From Eubacteriales Family XIII. Incertae Sedis bacterium (GTDB lineage Bacteria > Bacillota_A > Clostridia > Peptostreptococcales > Anaerovoracaceae), in assembly GCA_031280075.1 (NCBI GenBank), contig JAITHG010000258.1, positions 1-14,725 of the forward strand: a DNA stretch of 14,725 nt, given 5' to 3'. The notes below the pieces were generated by a model, which worked only from the letters and a program-made list of their open reading frames with translations, searched no databases and had not been told where the DNA came from. Shown piece by piece: positions 5,933 through 12,916 of this stretch; position 1 is the stretch's first letter; every line of letters starts with the position of its first letter. A program made the position numbers and the translations under genes.

Positions 5933-7867
5933 CCCCGCATAGTATCCGCGCACGAGCGCGTCCGTGACCTTCCCGGGGCGCACGCAGTCGCCGATGGTCT
6001 GGACGATGGGCGCGGCATCGAGCAGCTTCTCGACCTCGCCGCGCAGGGCGCGCTGCCCTACGGCGACGATGACCGTGTCCGCCGGGATGACTTCCTGTGT
6101 GCCGTCCGGCGTCTCCACCTTCAGCCCCTCGTCGTTCACTTCAAGGCCCTTCGTGCCCGTGCGGATGGCGACACCTTCCTGCGCGAGGGTCTTCATGAGG
6201 ATCGGCTTCTGCAGACCGTTGACATCGCGCGCGATGTCGCCGAGCATCTCGACGATCGTCACATTTTTGCCCTCCTGCGCGAGGTGGACGGCCGCCTCCG
6301 AACCGACGAGCCCGCCGCCCATGATGACGACATTCTGCCCGATCGTGACATCATCGTCCGAGATCTGGTTGCCCGTGATGACCTTGTCCGAATCGATGCC
6401 GGGGATGGGGGGCTTGATCGGCTCCGCGCCGACCGCGACCAGCACGACGTCCGCCTTCTCCCGCTCTGCGATCTCTTCCGTCAGCGCCTGCCCGAGGACG
6501 ATCTTCACGCCCTTGCTGCGCGCCTCCTGCTCGAGCACGCGCGCGAGGTCGAAGAAGTCGAGCTTGAAAGATACCTTGCGCTCCGTGCGCAGCGCGCCGC
6601 CCAGTACGTCCGACTTCTCGTAGAGCGTGACATCGTGCCCGCGCTCTGCCGCCGTGATGGCAGCCTGCAGCCCGCCGGGACCGCCGCCCGCGATGAGCAC
6701 CTTCTTCGGCGTAGTGGCAGGCCAGCCGGACAGGCTCTCCAGCTCACGCCCGATGAGCGGGTTGACGGAGCAGATGCGCGTCTGTGTGTGCACGCGCTCG
6801 GAAAGGCAGACGAAGCAGCGGATGCACTTGCGGATCTCGCCCTCCCTGCCCGTCATCGCCTTGCGCGGCAGGTTCGGGTCGGCGAGCAGCCCGCGCGCCA
6901 CCTCGACGACATCCGCCTTGCCGCTGGCGAGGATGTCCTCCATCATGGCGGGGTCGTTCAGCGCGCCGAGCGTCGAGACGGGCACGTCCACATGCTGCTT
7001 GATGGCAGCGGCGTAATGCACGTTCGCCCCGCGCGGCGCAAACTGCGAGGGGTGCGTGCGGTCAAAGCTGCCCACATACGAGCCGGTCGACACCTGCAGC
7101 AGCTGAATTTTGTCCTGGATGAGCTTCGCGATCTCGATCGTCTCCTCAAAGCTGTTCCCGCCTTCCATGTAGTCCTCCGCGCTGAAGCGAACCTCGATGG
7201 GGAAGCCCGGACCGACCGCGCCCCGGATGGACTCGAGCACCTCGTTGAAGAAGCGCGTCCGGTTCTGGACGCTCCCGCCGTACTCGTCCTTGCGCTGGTT
7301 TTCCGCCGGGTTGTAAAACTGGTGGATCAGCCAGCCGTGCCCCGCGTGCAGCAGGATCATGTCAAAACCTGCCCGCTTCACGAGGGCGGCACCCTTCCCG
7401 AACCCGTCGATCAGCTCGCGGATGAACTCCTTCGGCATTTCGAAGACCTCCGCCCCGCTCGGCAGGAATCCCGCCGAGGGACCGTAGCGCACATTGCGCG
7501 ACTGGATGCTCTTGTCCAGCTGATCCACATCCGAGTACTTCCCGCCGTGGGAAAGCTCGATGGATGCCGCCGCGCCGTGCTTCTTGATGGCGCGCGCCGC
7601 CTCCGTAAGCCCAGCGAGGACAAACTCCTCCTGGAGCTGGATCATGCGCGTGTGGCTCAGCCCCGACGGGTGCACGATGCCCTCCGAGCAGCAGACCACC
7701 CCCGCGCCGCCCTTCGCGCGCAGCTCGTAGTAGGCGACCGCATCCCGCGTGTAATGCCCGTCCGCCGTCAGCCCCGGATGACCCATCGGCGGCGCAAAAA
7801 GCCGATTGTTCACGACTAGATTTCCAAGCTGAATGGGGCTGAACAGGGTGGGGAACTTCCTTTTCAT
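5921..7867 (-). CDS. OYE-family Fe-S flavoenzyme (2-enoate / 2,4-dienoyl-CoA reductase type)
   Basis: 648 aa from ATG 7867, preceded by GGAGGT. An in-frame extension upstream runs through the promoter and is not real. Residues about 1-340 form the FMN-binding TIM barrel of the old yellow enzyme family, with LLHAGHGWLIHQFYNPAENQ (172-191) and RKDEYGGS (192-199) as the active-site signature. Cysteines 348, 351, 354 and 366 fit the [4Fe-4S] site of the dienoyl-CoA reductase and enoate reductase group. Residues about 388-648 hold FAD- and NAD(P)-binding folds (AGGGPGG 393-399, MGGGLVGSE 516-524, IGDC 625-628). Such enzymes pass electrons from NAD(P)H through FAD and Fe-S to FMN to reduce an activated C=C bond. 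Acid versus CoA-ester substrate cannot be decided. It leads the operon with LysR and the sigma-54 activator, and faces the nitroreductase gene. Confidence 0.9.
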   Translation of the reverse strand: MKRKFPTLFSPIQLGNLVVNNRLFAPPMGHPGLTADGHYTRDAVAYYELRAKGGAGVVCCSEGIVHPSGLSHTRMIQLQEEFVLAGLTEAARAIKKHGAAASIELSHGGKYSDVDQLDKSIQSRNVRYGPSAGFLPSGAEVFEMPKEFIRELIDGFGKGAALVKRAGFDMILLHAGHGWLIHQFYNPAENQRKDEYGGSVQNRTRFFNEVLESIRGAVGPGFPIEVRFSAEDYMEGGNSFEETIEIAKLIQDKIQLLQVSTGSYVGSFDRTHPSQFAPRGANVHYAAAIKQHVDVPVSTLGALNDPAMMEDILASGKADVVEVARGLLADPNLPRKAMTGREGEIRKCIRCFVCLSERVHTQTRICSVNPLIGRELESLSGWPATTPKKVLIAGGGPGGLQAAITAAERGHDVTLYEKSDVLGGALRTERKVSFKLDFFDLARVLEQEARSKGVKIVLGQALTEEIAEREKADVVLVAVGAEPIKPPIPGIDSDKVITGNQISDDDVTIGQNVVIMGGGLVGSEAAVHLAQEGKNVTIVEMLGDIARDVNGLQKPILMKTLAQEGVAIRTGTKGLEVNDEGLKVETPDGTQEVIPADTVIVAVGQRALRGEVEKLLDAAPIVQTIGDCVRPGKVTDALVRGYYAGLDI

Positions 7868-7920
7868 TTTCGTAGACCTCCGTTGTGAAAAAAGTGTTGG
7901 TAGCCACCAAGGCTCAAGGT

Positions 7921-7940
7921 CGGCACGCGAAAAAATGCCG
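7921..7940. repeat. Inverted repeat in the 5' untranslated region of the flavoenzyme gene
   Basis: CGGCA (7921-7925) and TGCCG (7936-7940) form a perfect 5-bp inverted repeat with a 10-nt A-rich spacer. It lies just downstream of the predicted minus-strand transcription start (about 7948), in the untranslated leader. It may be a regulator site or a small RNA hairpin. The short stem makes chance possible. Confidence 0.3.
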
Positions 7941-7954
7941 GATAATACCCTTTT

Positions 7955-7983
7955 AATATACACGCTCCCAAAAGAATGGTCAA
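7955..7983 (-). promoter_or_regulatory. Promoter of the flavoenzyme-LysR-sigma54 activator operon
   Basis: On the minus strand TTGACC (7983-7978) and TATATT (7960-7955) are 17 bp apart, each 5 of 6 to consensus. The start point would be near 7948, about 80 nt before the ATG. The -35 box overlaps the expected -35 region of the divergent nitroreductase promoter, so one bound regulator could influence both directions. Flanking CTTTT (7950-7954) and AAAAG (7970-7974) make a weak inverted repeat around the -10 box. Confidence 0.65.
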
Positions 7984-7998
7984 GCGAGCAGGCACCCA

Positions 7999-8007
7999 TG
8001 TTATAAT
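7999..8007 (+). promoter_or_regulatory. Extended -10 promoter of the nitroreductase-MFS operon
   Basis: TGTTATAAT at 7999-8007 is a perfect TATAAT box with the TGn extension. The sequence 17 bp upstream (GTCAAG, 7979-7984) is a poor -35 box, which is typical of extended -10 promoters and of promoters that need an activator. It overlaps the -35 box of the divergent flavoenzyme promoter. The start would be near 8014, about 57 nt before ATG 8071. Confidence 0.65.
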
Positions 8008-8070
8008 AAAAACCACACAGGACAAAATCCAATAATCAAAGCATCATCCAATTAAGAAGGAGGACGAACC

Positions 8071-8607
8071 ATGGGAGAATTCTTCAAGGCGATCGAAAGT
8101 CGGCGCAGCCAGCGCAGCTACTTGGATCGGGCTGTGGATCGGGGCGACCTCGAGAAAATCGTCCGGGCAGGCGACCTTGCGCCGCTCGCGGGGGCGATCA
8201 GCCTCACGGTCATCACGGACAGGGGCTTCCTGGCGGACATCGACCAGGCTGCCTTCGACTTCATGCAGAACTCTGGCGTGCCCTTCATGGTGGAGCGCTC
8301 GTCCCTGCCGGGCTACCGCCCGCTCTACGGCGCGCCCGCGCTCATCGTCGTCGGGTCAGACCCCGAACGCGGAACGGCGAACGCGGCGGCAGCGGCGACC
8401 GCGATGACCCTCGCCGCGACGGATCTCGGGCTGGGCAGCTGCTACGTCGCCTCCCCGACGCGCGTGCTCGCAGACGGGGCACTGAAAGAACGGCTGGGGC
8501 TGCCCGAAGGCTTTGCCCCGCTCGCGGGCGTCCTCGTCGGCTACACGGACGAGCCGCTGAAGTTCGCGCGCGACCGCGCCGCCGCAAAGACCGTCTGGGT
8601 GGACTGA
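8071..8607 (+). CDS. Nitroreductase-family FMN flavoprotein
   Basis: 178 aa, ATG 8071 behind AAGGAGG (8057-8063). The N-terminus EFFKAIESRRSQRSYLDRAV carries the RRSxR-type FMN-phosphate site of the family. PLYGAPALIVVGSD and the helix ATAMTLAATDLGLGSCYVAS are further family marks, and the end LAGVLVGYTDEPLK is typical. Members are cytoplasmic dimers that use NAD(P)H to reduce nitro groups, quinones, enones or other acceptors, and some have unrelated reductive roles; the substrate here is unknown. The stop codon overlaps the start of the MFS gene by one base, so the two are coupled. The gene is divergent from the flavoenzyme operon and probably shares its regulator. Confidence 0.9.
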   Translation: MGEFFKAIESRRSQRSYLDRAVDRGDLEKIVRAGDLAPLAGAISLTVITDRGFLADIDQAAFDFMQNSGVPFMVERSSLPGYRPLYGAPALIVVGSDPERGTANAAAAATAMTLAATDLGLGSCYVASPTRVLADGALKERLGLPEGFAPLAGVLVGYTDEPLKFARDRAAAKTVWVD

Positions 8608-9809
8608 TGCCGGACGGGGGGACGTACAGGCTCTGGAACAAGAACTTCGTCATCGCGACCGTCAGCAACCTGTTCTACGCCTTCGTTTTCTTCACACTCA
8701 TGGCGACGCTCGCGGGCTACGCGACCGAGCGCTATAGCGTGGACGAAGGCATCGCAGGGCTGACGGTCAGCATCTTCGTCGTCGGTTCGCTCGTCATGCG
8801 CATCTTCGCGGGGAAATATCTCGAGATCGTCGGGCGCAGGCGCATGATGTTCCTCGGCGGGGCGATGTCCATGGCGGCTGCCCTCTGCTACTTCCTGCCC
8901 GTGGGGCTCGGCGCGTTTATCGCCTTCCGCGTGCTCAACGGCATGGCGTGGGGACTGATCTGCAACGTGCTCAACACGCTCGTCGTGGACTACATCCCGC
9001 CGCACCGCCGAGGCGAGGGCATCGGCTTCTTCACGCTGAGCAACATCCTTGCCACCGCAGTGGGACCGCTGCTCGGGCTGCTCTGCGTGGATCACTTCGG
9101 GTACAGGTCGCAGTTCTGGCTCATCGCCGCCATCTCCTTCGTCCCGCTCGTTCTCCTGCCCTTCCTGAAGGTGCGGGAGCTGGAGCTGACCCAGGAGGAG
9201 CGCAGGGCGGCCCGCGCGAGCTTCCGGCTCGGAGATGTGTTCGAGCCGAAGGCGGTGCCCATCGCCCTGGTCGCCATCGTCATGACCACCTGCTACTCGG
9301 CGCTGCCCGCCTTCATACGTCTCTATTCCGATTCCCTCGGCTTCCCTTGGGTCGCCCCTCTCTACTTCGTCGCCTACGCCGCCGTCGTGCTCTTCTCACG
9401 ACCGTTGTCAGGAAGACTGCTTGACAGGGTGGGTGACAACCCCGTGCTCTACCCGGCGATCTCGTTCTTCGGGCTCGGCGTGTTTGTCATCTCCTTCGCG
9501 ACGTCGCCGGTCTTCTTCTTCGCTTCCGCCGCCCTGCAGGGCGTGGGCTACGGCGCGCTCTTCTCCGCCTTTCAGGCTGTCGCGGTCAACGCCGCGCCCC
9601 CGCATCGCCTCGGGCTGGCGATGTCCACGTACTACGTCTTCGCGGATGCCGGCATGGGCATCGGTCCCTTCGTCTGGGGTGCCGTCGTGCACCGGATCGG
9701 TTATGCCCACAACTACCTCGCGGAGACCTGCGTCATCTTCTTCGGCCTCTTCCTCTACTGGCTGCTGCACGGGCGCACGCCTGCGGCCAGGCGCAAGCAG
9801 AGGGCATAG
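8607..9809 (+). CDS. Major facilitator superfamily transporter
   Basis: 400 aa. The ATG at 8607 overlaps the TGA of the nitroreductase gene (TGATG), which indicates translational coupling. The protein is highly hydrophobic with about 12 predicted membrane helices; the first are near residues 15-36, 47-66 and 80-98. The loop GKYLEIVGRRRMMFLGG (69-85) is the MFS motif A between helices 2 and 3, and SRPLSGRLLDRVGDNP is the matching repeat in the second half. Length and layout fit 12-helix efflux or uptake carriers. Its coupling to a nitroreductase and closeness to an enoate-reductase-type enzyme suggest import of a substrate or export of a product or toxic compound; the direction cannot be told. 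The basic C-terminus ends in ARRKQRA. Confidence 0.9.
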   Translation: MPDGGTYRLWNKNFVIATVSNLFYAFVFFTLMATLAGYATERYSVDEGIAGLTVSIFVVGSLVMRIFAGKYLEIVGRRRMMFLGGAMSMAAALCYFLPVGLGAFIAFRVLNGMAWGLICNVLNTLVVDYIPPHRRGEGIGFFTLSNILATAVGPLLGLLCVDHFGYRSQFWLIAAISFVPLVLLPFLKVRELELTQEERRAARASFRLGDVFEPKAVPIALVAIVMTTCYSALPAFIRLYSDSLGFPWVAPLYFVAYAAVVLFSRPLSGRLLDRVGDNPVLYPAISFFGLGVFVISFATSPVFFFASAALQGVGYGALFSAFQAVAVNAAPPHRLGLAMSTYYVFADAGMGIGPFVWGAVVHRIGYAHNYLAETCVIFFGLFLYWLLHGRTPAARRKQRA

Positions 9810-9889
9810 GCTTGCCAGCACCGGCAGACTTCACCCCGTCTTGCGGCAACTTTCCCCCCATTGCGGTTTCTCATTCCACTGGAATCGTA

Positions 9890-9895
9890 TATAAT
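9890..9895 (+). promoter_or_regulatory. Probable -10 box of the secreted-protein gene
   Basis: TATAAT at 9890-9895 lies in the 185-bp gap after the MFS gene, about 100 bp before ATG 9995. The -35 region 17 bp upstream (TTTCTC) is poor, so this may be a weak or regulated promoter. It would give the secreted-protein gene its own transcript. I saw no convincing terminator for the MFS operon in this gap. Confidence 0.45.
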
Positions 9896-9994
9896 AAACT
9901 TTTGTCATGTGCCGTTCTGGGCTGCTGGGCTCCGACGCGGATGACATCCAGGGAGAAGATTGAGTTTGCTGAAGCAGAAACAGGAGGATATACC

Positions 9995-10879
9995 ATGGCA
10001 ATGCCGAGAAGGAGATCCTGGACGCGCGCGACCGCCGTCCTCGTCGCGGCCATCATCGCCGCAGTGGGTTTCTTCACAGTCACGCCGGATCAGTCCCACG
10101 CTGCAGTCGTTGATCGCATAACGCTATACAAGGGGCAGACACTTCCACTCGTGTTCAACGCGAAATCCAGAGTCAACCTGAAGAGCAGCAACACGACCGT
10201 CATCGCTGTCAAGCGGACGGGAAGCAACAAATTCAGCATCACAGTGAAGAAGGCGGGAAAGGCCACGCTGACTGCCACCGCAAACCGCCACAAGACGGAG
10301 ACGTACGCCATCACAGCAAAGACATCATACCCTGCAGGTGCGCAGAAAAACCCGCTTCGGCTTGGAAACAGCTGGGCGACCTTGAAATCGAAGGACGGCA
10401 AAAAGCAGATCGACCTCAAGACGACCATCTGGAAAGGCGAAGCTGGCAGGGAGCAGCTCATCGCCAGCGGGGTGGCGATCAGCCAGTATGCCGAAGAGCA
10501 GTTCTGGAACAATGAGGAACTGACCGCAACTAGCAGCTTCTACCTGATCCGGATCGATTATCAGGTCGTGAAGGGCTTTACAGCGAAATCCCCCGCAAGT
10601 TTCACAGGTCTCTCCCTACCGCAGTACAACCAAGACTGGAAGATCATCGACAGCGCGCAGTTCAAGAGCTATGGGGAGATCGGCGACCTGCCCAAGAAGA
10701 CCACGGGTTTCGTGAACGGGGCGACAGGCTCGACCTACGTCGCGGTGTGGGTGGACAATTCCGTCCGCGAACTGAGGGCAAGATCCATCGCAGGCATTGC
10801 CGATTCGCAGGATGTCGGCTCGTTCGGGAAGAACCCGGCCGTCGTGCTGACAGGCTGCACGAAGATCGTCTTGCCGTAG
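9995..10879 (+). CDS. Secreted protein with Big2-like N-terminal domain, function unknown
   Basis: 294 aa from ATG 9995, chosen because AGGAGG (9982-9987) lies 7 nt upstream and a clear signal peptide follows; the frame is open further upstream but has no start signal there. The signal peptide has a basic start (MAMPRRRSWTR), a hydrophobic core at 12-27 and a likely cleavage site after SHA (residues 34-36). Residues about 38-110 look like a bacterial Ig-like Big2 domain (ITLYKGQTLPL, then SITVKKAGKATLTATA). Residues about 118-294 form a beta-rich part (SFYLIRIDYQVVKG, TYVAVWVDNSVRELRARS) that distantly resembles DUF4352-type domains; I cannot name it firmly. No sortase signal or lipobox is visible, so it is probably released or loosely wall-bound. 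It appears to be a single-gene unit. A TGCCGTA/TACGGCA inverted repeat spans its stop codon. Confidence 0.75.
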   Translation: MAMPRRRSWTRATAVLVAAIIAAVGFFTVTPDQSHAAVVDRITLYKGQTLPLVFNAKSRVNLKSSNTTVIAVKRTGSNKFSITVKKAGKATLTATANRHKTETYAITAKTSYPAGAQKNPLRLGNSWATLKSKDGKKQIDLKTTIWKGEAGREQLIASGVAISQYAEEQFWNNEELTATSSFYLIRIDYQVVKGFTAKSPASFTGLSLPQYNQDWKIIDSAQFKSYGEIGDLPKKTTGFVNGATGSTYVAVWVDNSVRELRARSIAGIADSQDVGSFGKNPAVVLTGCTKIVLP

Positions 10880-10920
10880 GGCGGGCGGTAGCAGGCGCGC
10901 AGAGCCATGCGGATACGGCA
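10872..10920 (+). terminator. Stem-loop across the stop of the secreted-protein gene, weak terminator candidate
   Basis: TGCCGTA (10872-10878) pairs perfectly with TACGGCA (10914-10920), and an alternative hairpin pairs CATGC (10906-10910) with GCATG (10918-10922). No T-run follows; the next bases are AT-rich (TAGGTAATACATAATATATT). It is at best a non-classical or Rho-assisted end site. Confidence 0.25.
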
Positions 10921-10976
10921 TGACAGATAGGTAATACATAATATATTATTGTAATTGCATAATGCGGAGAATTCAT

Positions 10977-10996
10977 GAGAACCCTCTTGTGTTCTC
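10977..10996. repeat. Inverted repeat GAGAAC-N8-GTTCTC, possible operator
   Basis: A perfect 6-bp inverted repeat (10977-10982 and 10991-10996) with an 8-bp spacer lies immediately before TATAAA at 10997. The position next to a possible -10 box suggests a regulator site for the symporter operon. On the plus strand it is followed by A-rich sequence, so it is not an intrinsic terminator in that direction. Confidence 0.4.
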
Positions 10997-11033
10997 TATA
11001 AAAAATGGGATAAACTAAATCGGTTACAAAACA

Positions 11034-11064
11034 CGGTGCAGGCAGCGCCGTAGGTCAAGACGGC
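11034..11064 (+). promoter_or_regulatory. Two mutually exclusive hairpins in the symporter leader
   Basis: CGGTGC (11034-11039) can pair with GCGCCG (11045-11050) with one G-U pair and a 5-nt loop. GCCGT (11047-11051) can instead pair with ACGGC (11060-11064) over an 8-nt loop. The two stems share bases 11047-11050, so only one can exist at a time. This is the arrangement of a leader switch, but I recognise no known riboswitch class. Confidence 0.35.
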
Positions 11065-11090
11065 AGGAAAGGAGGTTTCAAGGCTCGATA

Positions 11091-11125
11091 TTCAAAAGAG
11101 CACGCATTTGAACACGCATTTTTTT
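11091..11125 (+). terminator. Weak attenuator-like element in the symporter leader
   Basis: TTCAAA (11091-11096) and TTTGAA (11107-11112) can pair, followed after six bases by seven T residues (11119-11125). The sequence CACGCATTT is repeated directly at 11101-11109 and 11113-11121. The stem is AT-only in its ends and the T-run is offset, so a real terminator is uncertain. Confidence 0.25.
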
Positions 11126-11150
11126 ATTTATCCGACAATATTGCCGAAAA

Positions 11151-11180
11151 GGCACAGGCGGCGAAACACGCACCTGTGCC
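11151..11180 (+). repeat. Strong hairpin just before the symporter ribosome binding site
   Basis: GGCACAGG (11151-11158) and CCTGTGCC (11173-11180) form a perfect 8-bp GC-rich stem with a 14-nt loop. It ends 15 nt before the AAGGAGG of the symporter gene. No T-run follows, so it is more likely to affect RNA stability or translation, or to bind a protein, than to terminate transcription. Confidence 0.6.
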
Positions 11181-11207
11181 CCGATTGAAAATGAGAAGGA
11201 GGAGCAA

Positions 11208-12740
11208 GTGAATCCAGTTCTTGTAATCGGTACACTGATCGTCGAAGCCATCATCATCTTCGGTGTGAGCGCGGCAGTCGCCTTCACGCAGAAGCACAGG
11301 CAGACGGCCGCAGAATTTGCGACGACAGGGCGCTCGATGCCGATGATCGCCATCGCTGCCACGCAGGCACTGACTGCGCTCGGCGGCGGGCACATTCTCG
11401 GGATGCCGGGTGCGTCCTGGAGCTTTGGCGCGGGGGTCATTTGGTACATCATCGCGAGCGGTGTATGCATGATCATTCTGCTCACGTTCACTGGCCCGTG
11501 GGAACGCAGACTCGGCTATTCCACCATCAACCAGCTGTTCTAGGTCATCTTCGACAAGAAGACGGCGGCCATCATCGCCGCCATTGGAGTCGGCACCGCC
11601 TTCGGCGTGTACACGCTGGAGACGCAGGGGGTCGGCAACGTCATCTACGCCGTGGCCGGTTGGACGGGGCAGGGCTGGCTGCAGCTCTCCTGCATCCTCG
11701 GCACCGTGCTCGCCGTGTTCTACGTCATCTTCGGCGGCATGAAGGAGGTCGGCTGGGTCAACGTCATCAACGCCGTCATCATGTACCTGGGCGTCCTCAT
11801 CGCGGTCTTCTACATCGGCAGCCGCATGGAAGGCGGCTGGGGTGCTGTCAACGACTTCTACCTGAACGCGGCGGAAGGCCCCGGCGGCGGTCCCGGCGAA
11901 TGGTGGCTCTCGCTCTTCTCGAGCGGCGACACCTGGAAGATCTACATTATAGGCACGGTGCTCTCCGGGCTGTTCTACGTCGCCATCGGTCCGCAGTCCA
12001 CTCAGATCAACGCGTCGGCGAAAAACGTCAAGGCGATCAAACGCTCGATCCTCATCGCCATCCCGATCAACACGATCTTTGGGCTGTGCATGCTCGCCTT
12101 CGGCATGGCATCGCAGGCGACGATGGTGAACAACCCCGCCATTGCCGCACAGATCGGATCCGGGCTTGAGGCCGGCGGTCCGCCCTCGGCGACCTTCCAG
12201 TTCCTCGTGGCGACGCTGCCCGACTGGCTCCTGATCTGGATCTTTGCTGCCTTCGCTGCGGCGATGCTGTCCACGATGGCGATCCAGCTGCTCGCCATGG
12301 CGACCATCATCATGAAGGACATCCACATCAAGTACTTCAACCCGAACCTCTCGGACGAGAAGCAGACGCTTTACACGCGCATCTGGATCCTCGCCATCGC
12401 CGTCGTCGGCGCGTCCTTCGCGACCCTGCTTCCGCCAGTGCAGAACGCGATGACCTGGCTGTTCTCGTGGCTCGTGCCCGCGTTCTGGCTGTTCGTCATC
12501 GGCATGTTCTGGAAGCGTTCCGGAACGGCTGCCTTCGTCACGATGGTTCTGTCCGCAGTGGCAAGCACCATCTGGACTTTCACGCAGCCGCTCGGGTTCA
12601 GCAATTCCGTCGTCGTCATCATCGTAGGCATCGTCGGAGGCATCCTGTTCACCGCCCTCGACAAGAACGCGAAGCCGGGGCTGATCAAGGTCTACAAGCA
12701 GGATCGCAACAGCGTCGTCGCGGAAGACCTGCGCAGGTAG
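11208..12740 (+). pseudogene. Sodium:solute symporter (SSS family) gene with an in-frame TAG at codon 112
   Basis: GTG 11208 with AAGGAGG at 11196-11202 opens a frame of 510 sense positions that ends in TAG at 12738-12740, interrupted only by TAG at 11541-11543. Both parts are in the same frame and read as one SSS transporter. Helix 1 is near residues 2-26 (LVIGTLIVEAIIIFGVSAAV), followed by the typical FATTGRSMPMIAIAATQAL and GGGHILGMPGASW. After the stop come about eleven further helices with SAKNVKAIKRSILIAIPINT, LLAMATIIMKDIHIKYFNP and similar family stretches. SSS proteins import substrates such as carboxylates, amino acids, sugars or pantothenate with sodium. The stop replaces one residue between NQLF and VIFDKKTAAI, consistent with a single-base change from GAG, CAG or AAG. 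No ribosome binding site supports restart at GTG 11607. The amber codon may be a true mutation, an assembly error or a readthrough site. Two micro-proteins follow. Confidence 0.85.
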
Positions 12741-12755
12741 GAAGGAGGGAACGAA

Positions 12756-12899
12756 ATGTTGCTGGCAAACTTTTTCACGGACTGGAGCCTCCTCGGAAAC
12801 TTCATGGGGAAGGGCATCGCCTTCTTCATCATCCTGGGGCTCATCGGCTTCGGGATCGGCAAGCTGACCTACCATGAACCCATGGACGATGAGGAATAA
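12756..12899 (+). CDS. 47-aa single-span membrane protein, possible symporter accessory subunit
   Basis: ATG 12756 is preceded by AAGGAGGG and starts 15 nt after the symporter stop. The protein has a short N-terminal amphipathic part (MLLANFFTDWSLLGNF), one hydrophobic helix (about residues 18-36, KGIAFFIILGLIGFGIGKL) and an acidic tail ending in EPMDDEE. Very small membrane proteins of this kind are known beside SSS transporters and are catalogued as symporter small accessory proteins; I infer the same here from size and position. An excellent ribosome binding site and an intact frame argue that it is a real gene. No enzymatic motif is present. Confidence 0.7.
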   Translation: MLLANFFTDWSLLGNFMGKGIAFFIILGLIGFGIGKLTYHEPMDDEE

Positions 12900-12916
12900 C
12901 AGGAAAGGAGAGACCC

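Larger units (their letters stand above)
10880..11207 (+). promoter_or_regulatory. Promoter and leader region of the symporter operon
   Basis: These 328 bp hold no credible gene. The first half is AT-rich and carries weak promoter-like boxes; the best I see are TTGTGT (10987-10992) with TAAACT (11011-11016), spacing 18, and TATAAA at 10997-11002, none convincing. The inverted repeat GAGAAC/GTTCTC (10977-10996) lies against them. From about 11030 to 11180 several hairpins can form, described separately. An AAAGGAGG sequence at 11069-11076 looks like a ribosome binding site but has no start codon at a usable distance. The real site for the symporter is AAGGAGG at 11196-11202. Confidence 0.5.

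Noticed and set aside
5831..7819. 662-codon open frame on the plus strand
   Set aside because: Antisense shadow of the OYE-type flavoenzyme; Arg/Asp/Leu/His-rich with no recognisable domain.
7868..8032. Upstream in-frame extension of the flavoenzyme to 8032
   Set aside because: It runs through the promoter region; ATG 7867 has GGAGGT at proper spacing and begins where homologous proteins begin.
9812..9994. Upstream in-frame extension of the secreted protein to 9812
   Set aside because: It would cross the TATAAT at 9890 and bury the signal peptide; ATG 9995 has a perfect AGGAGG.
11541..11543. Amber codon as pyrrolysine or recoded sense codon
   Set aside because: TAG is a common terminal stop in this window (at least six genes), and symporters are not known pyrrolysine proteins. 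Kept only as a remote option in the finding.
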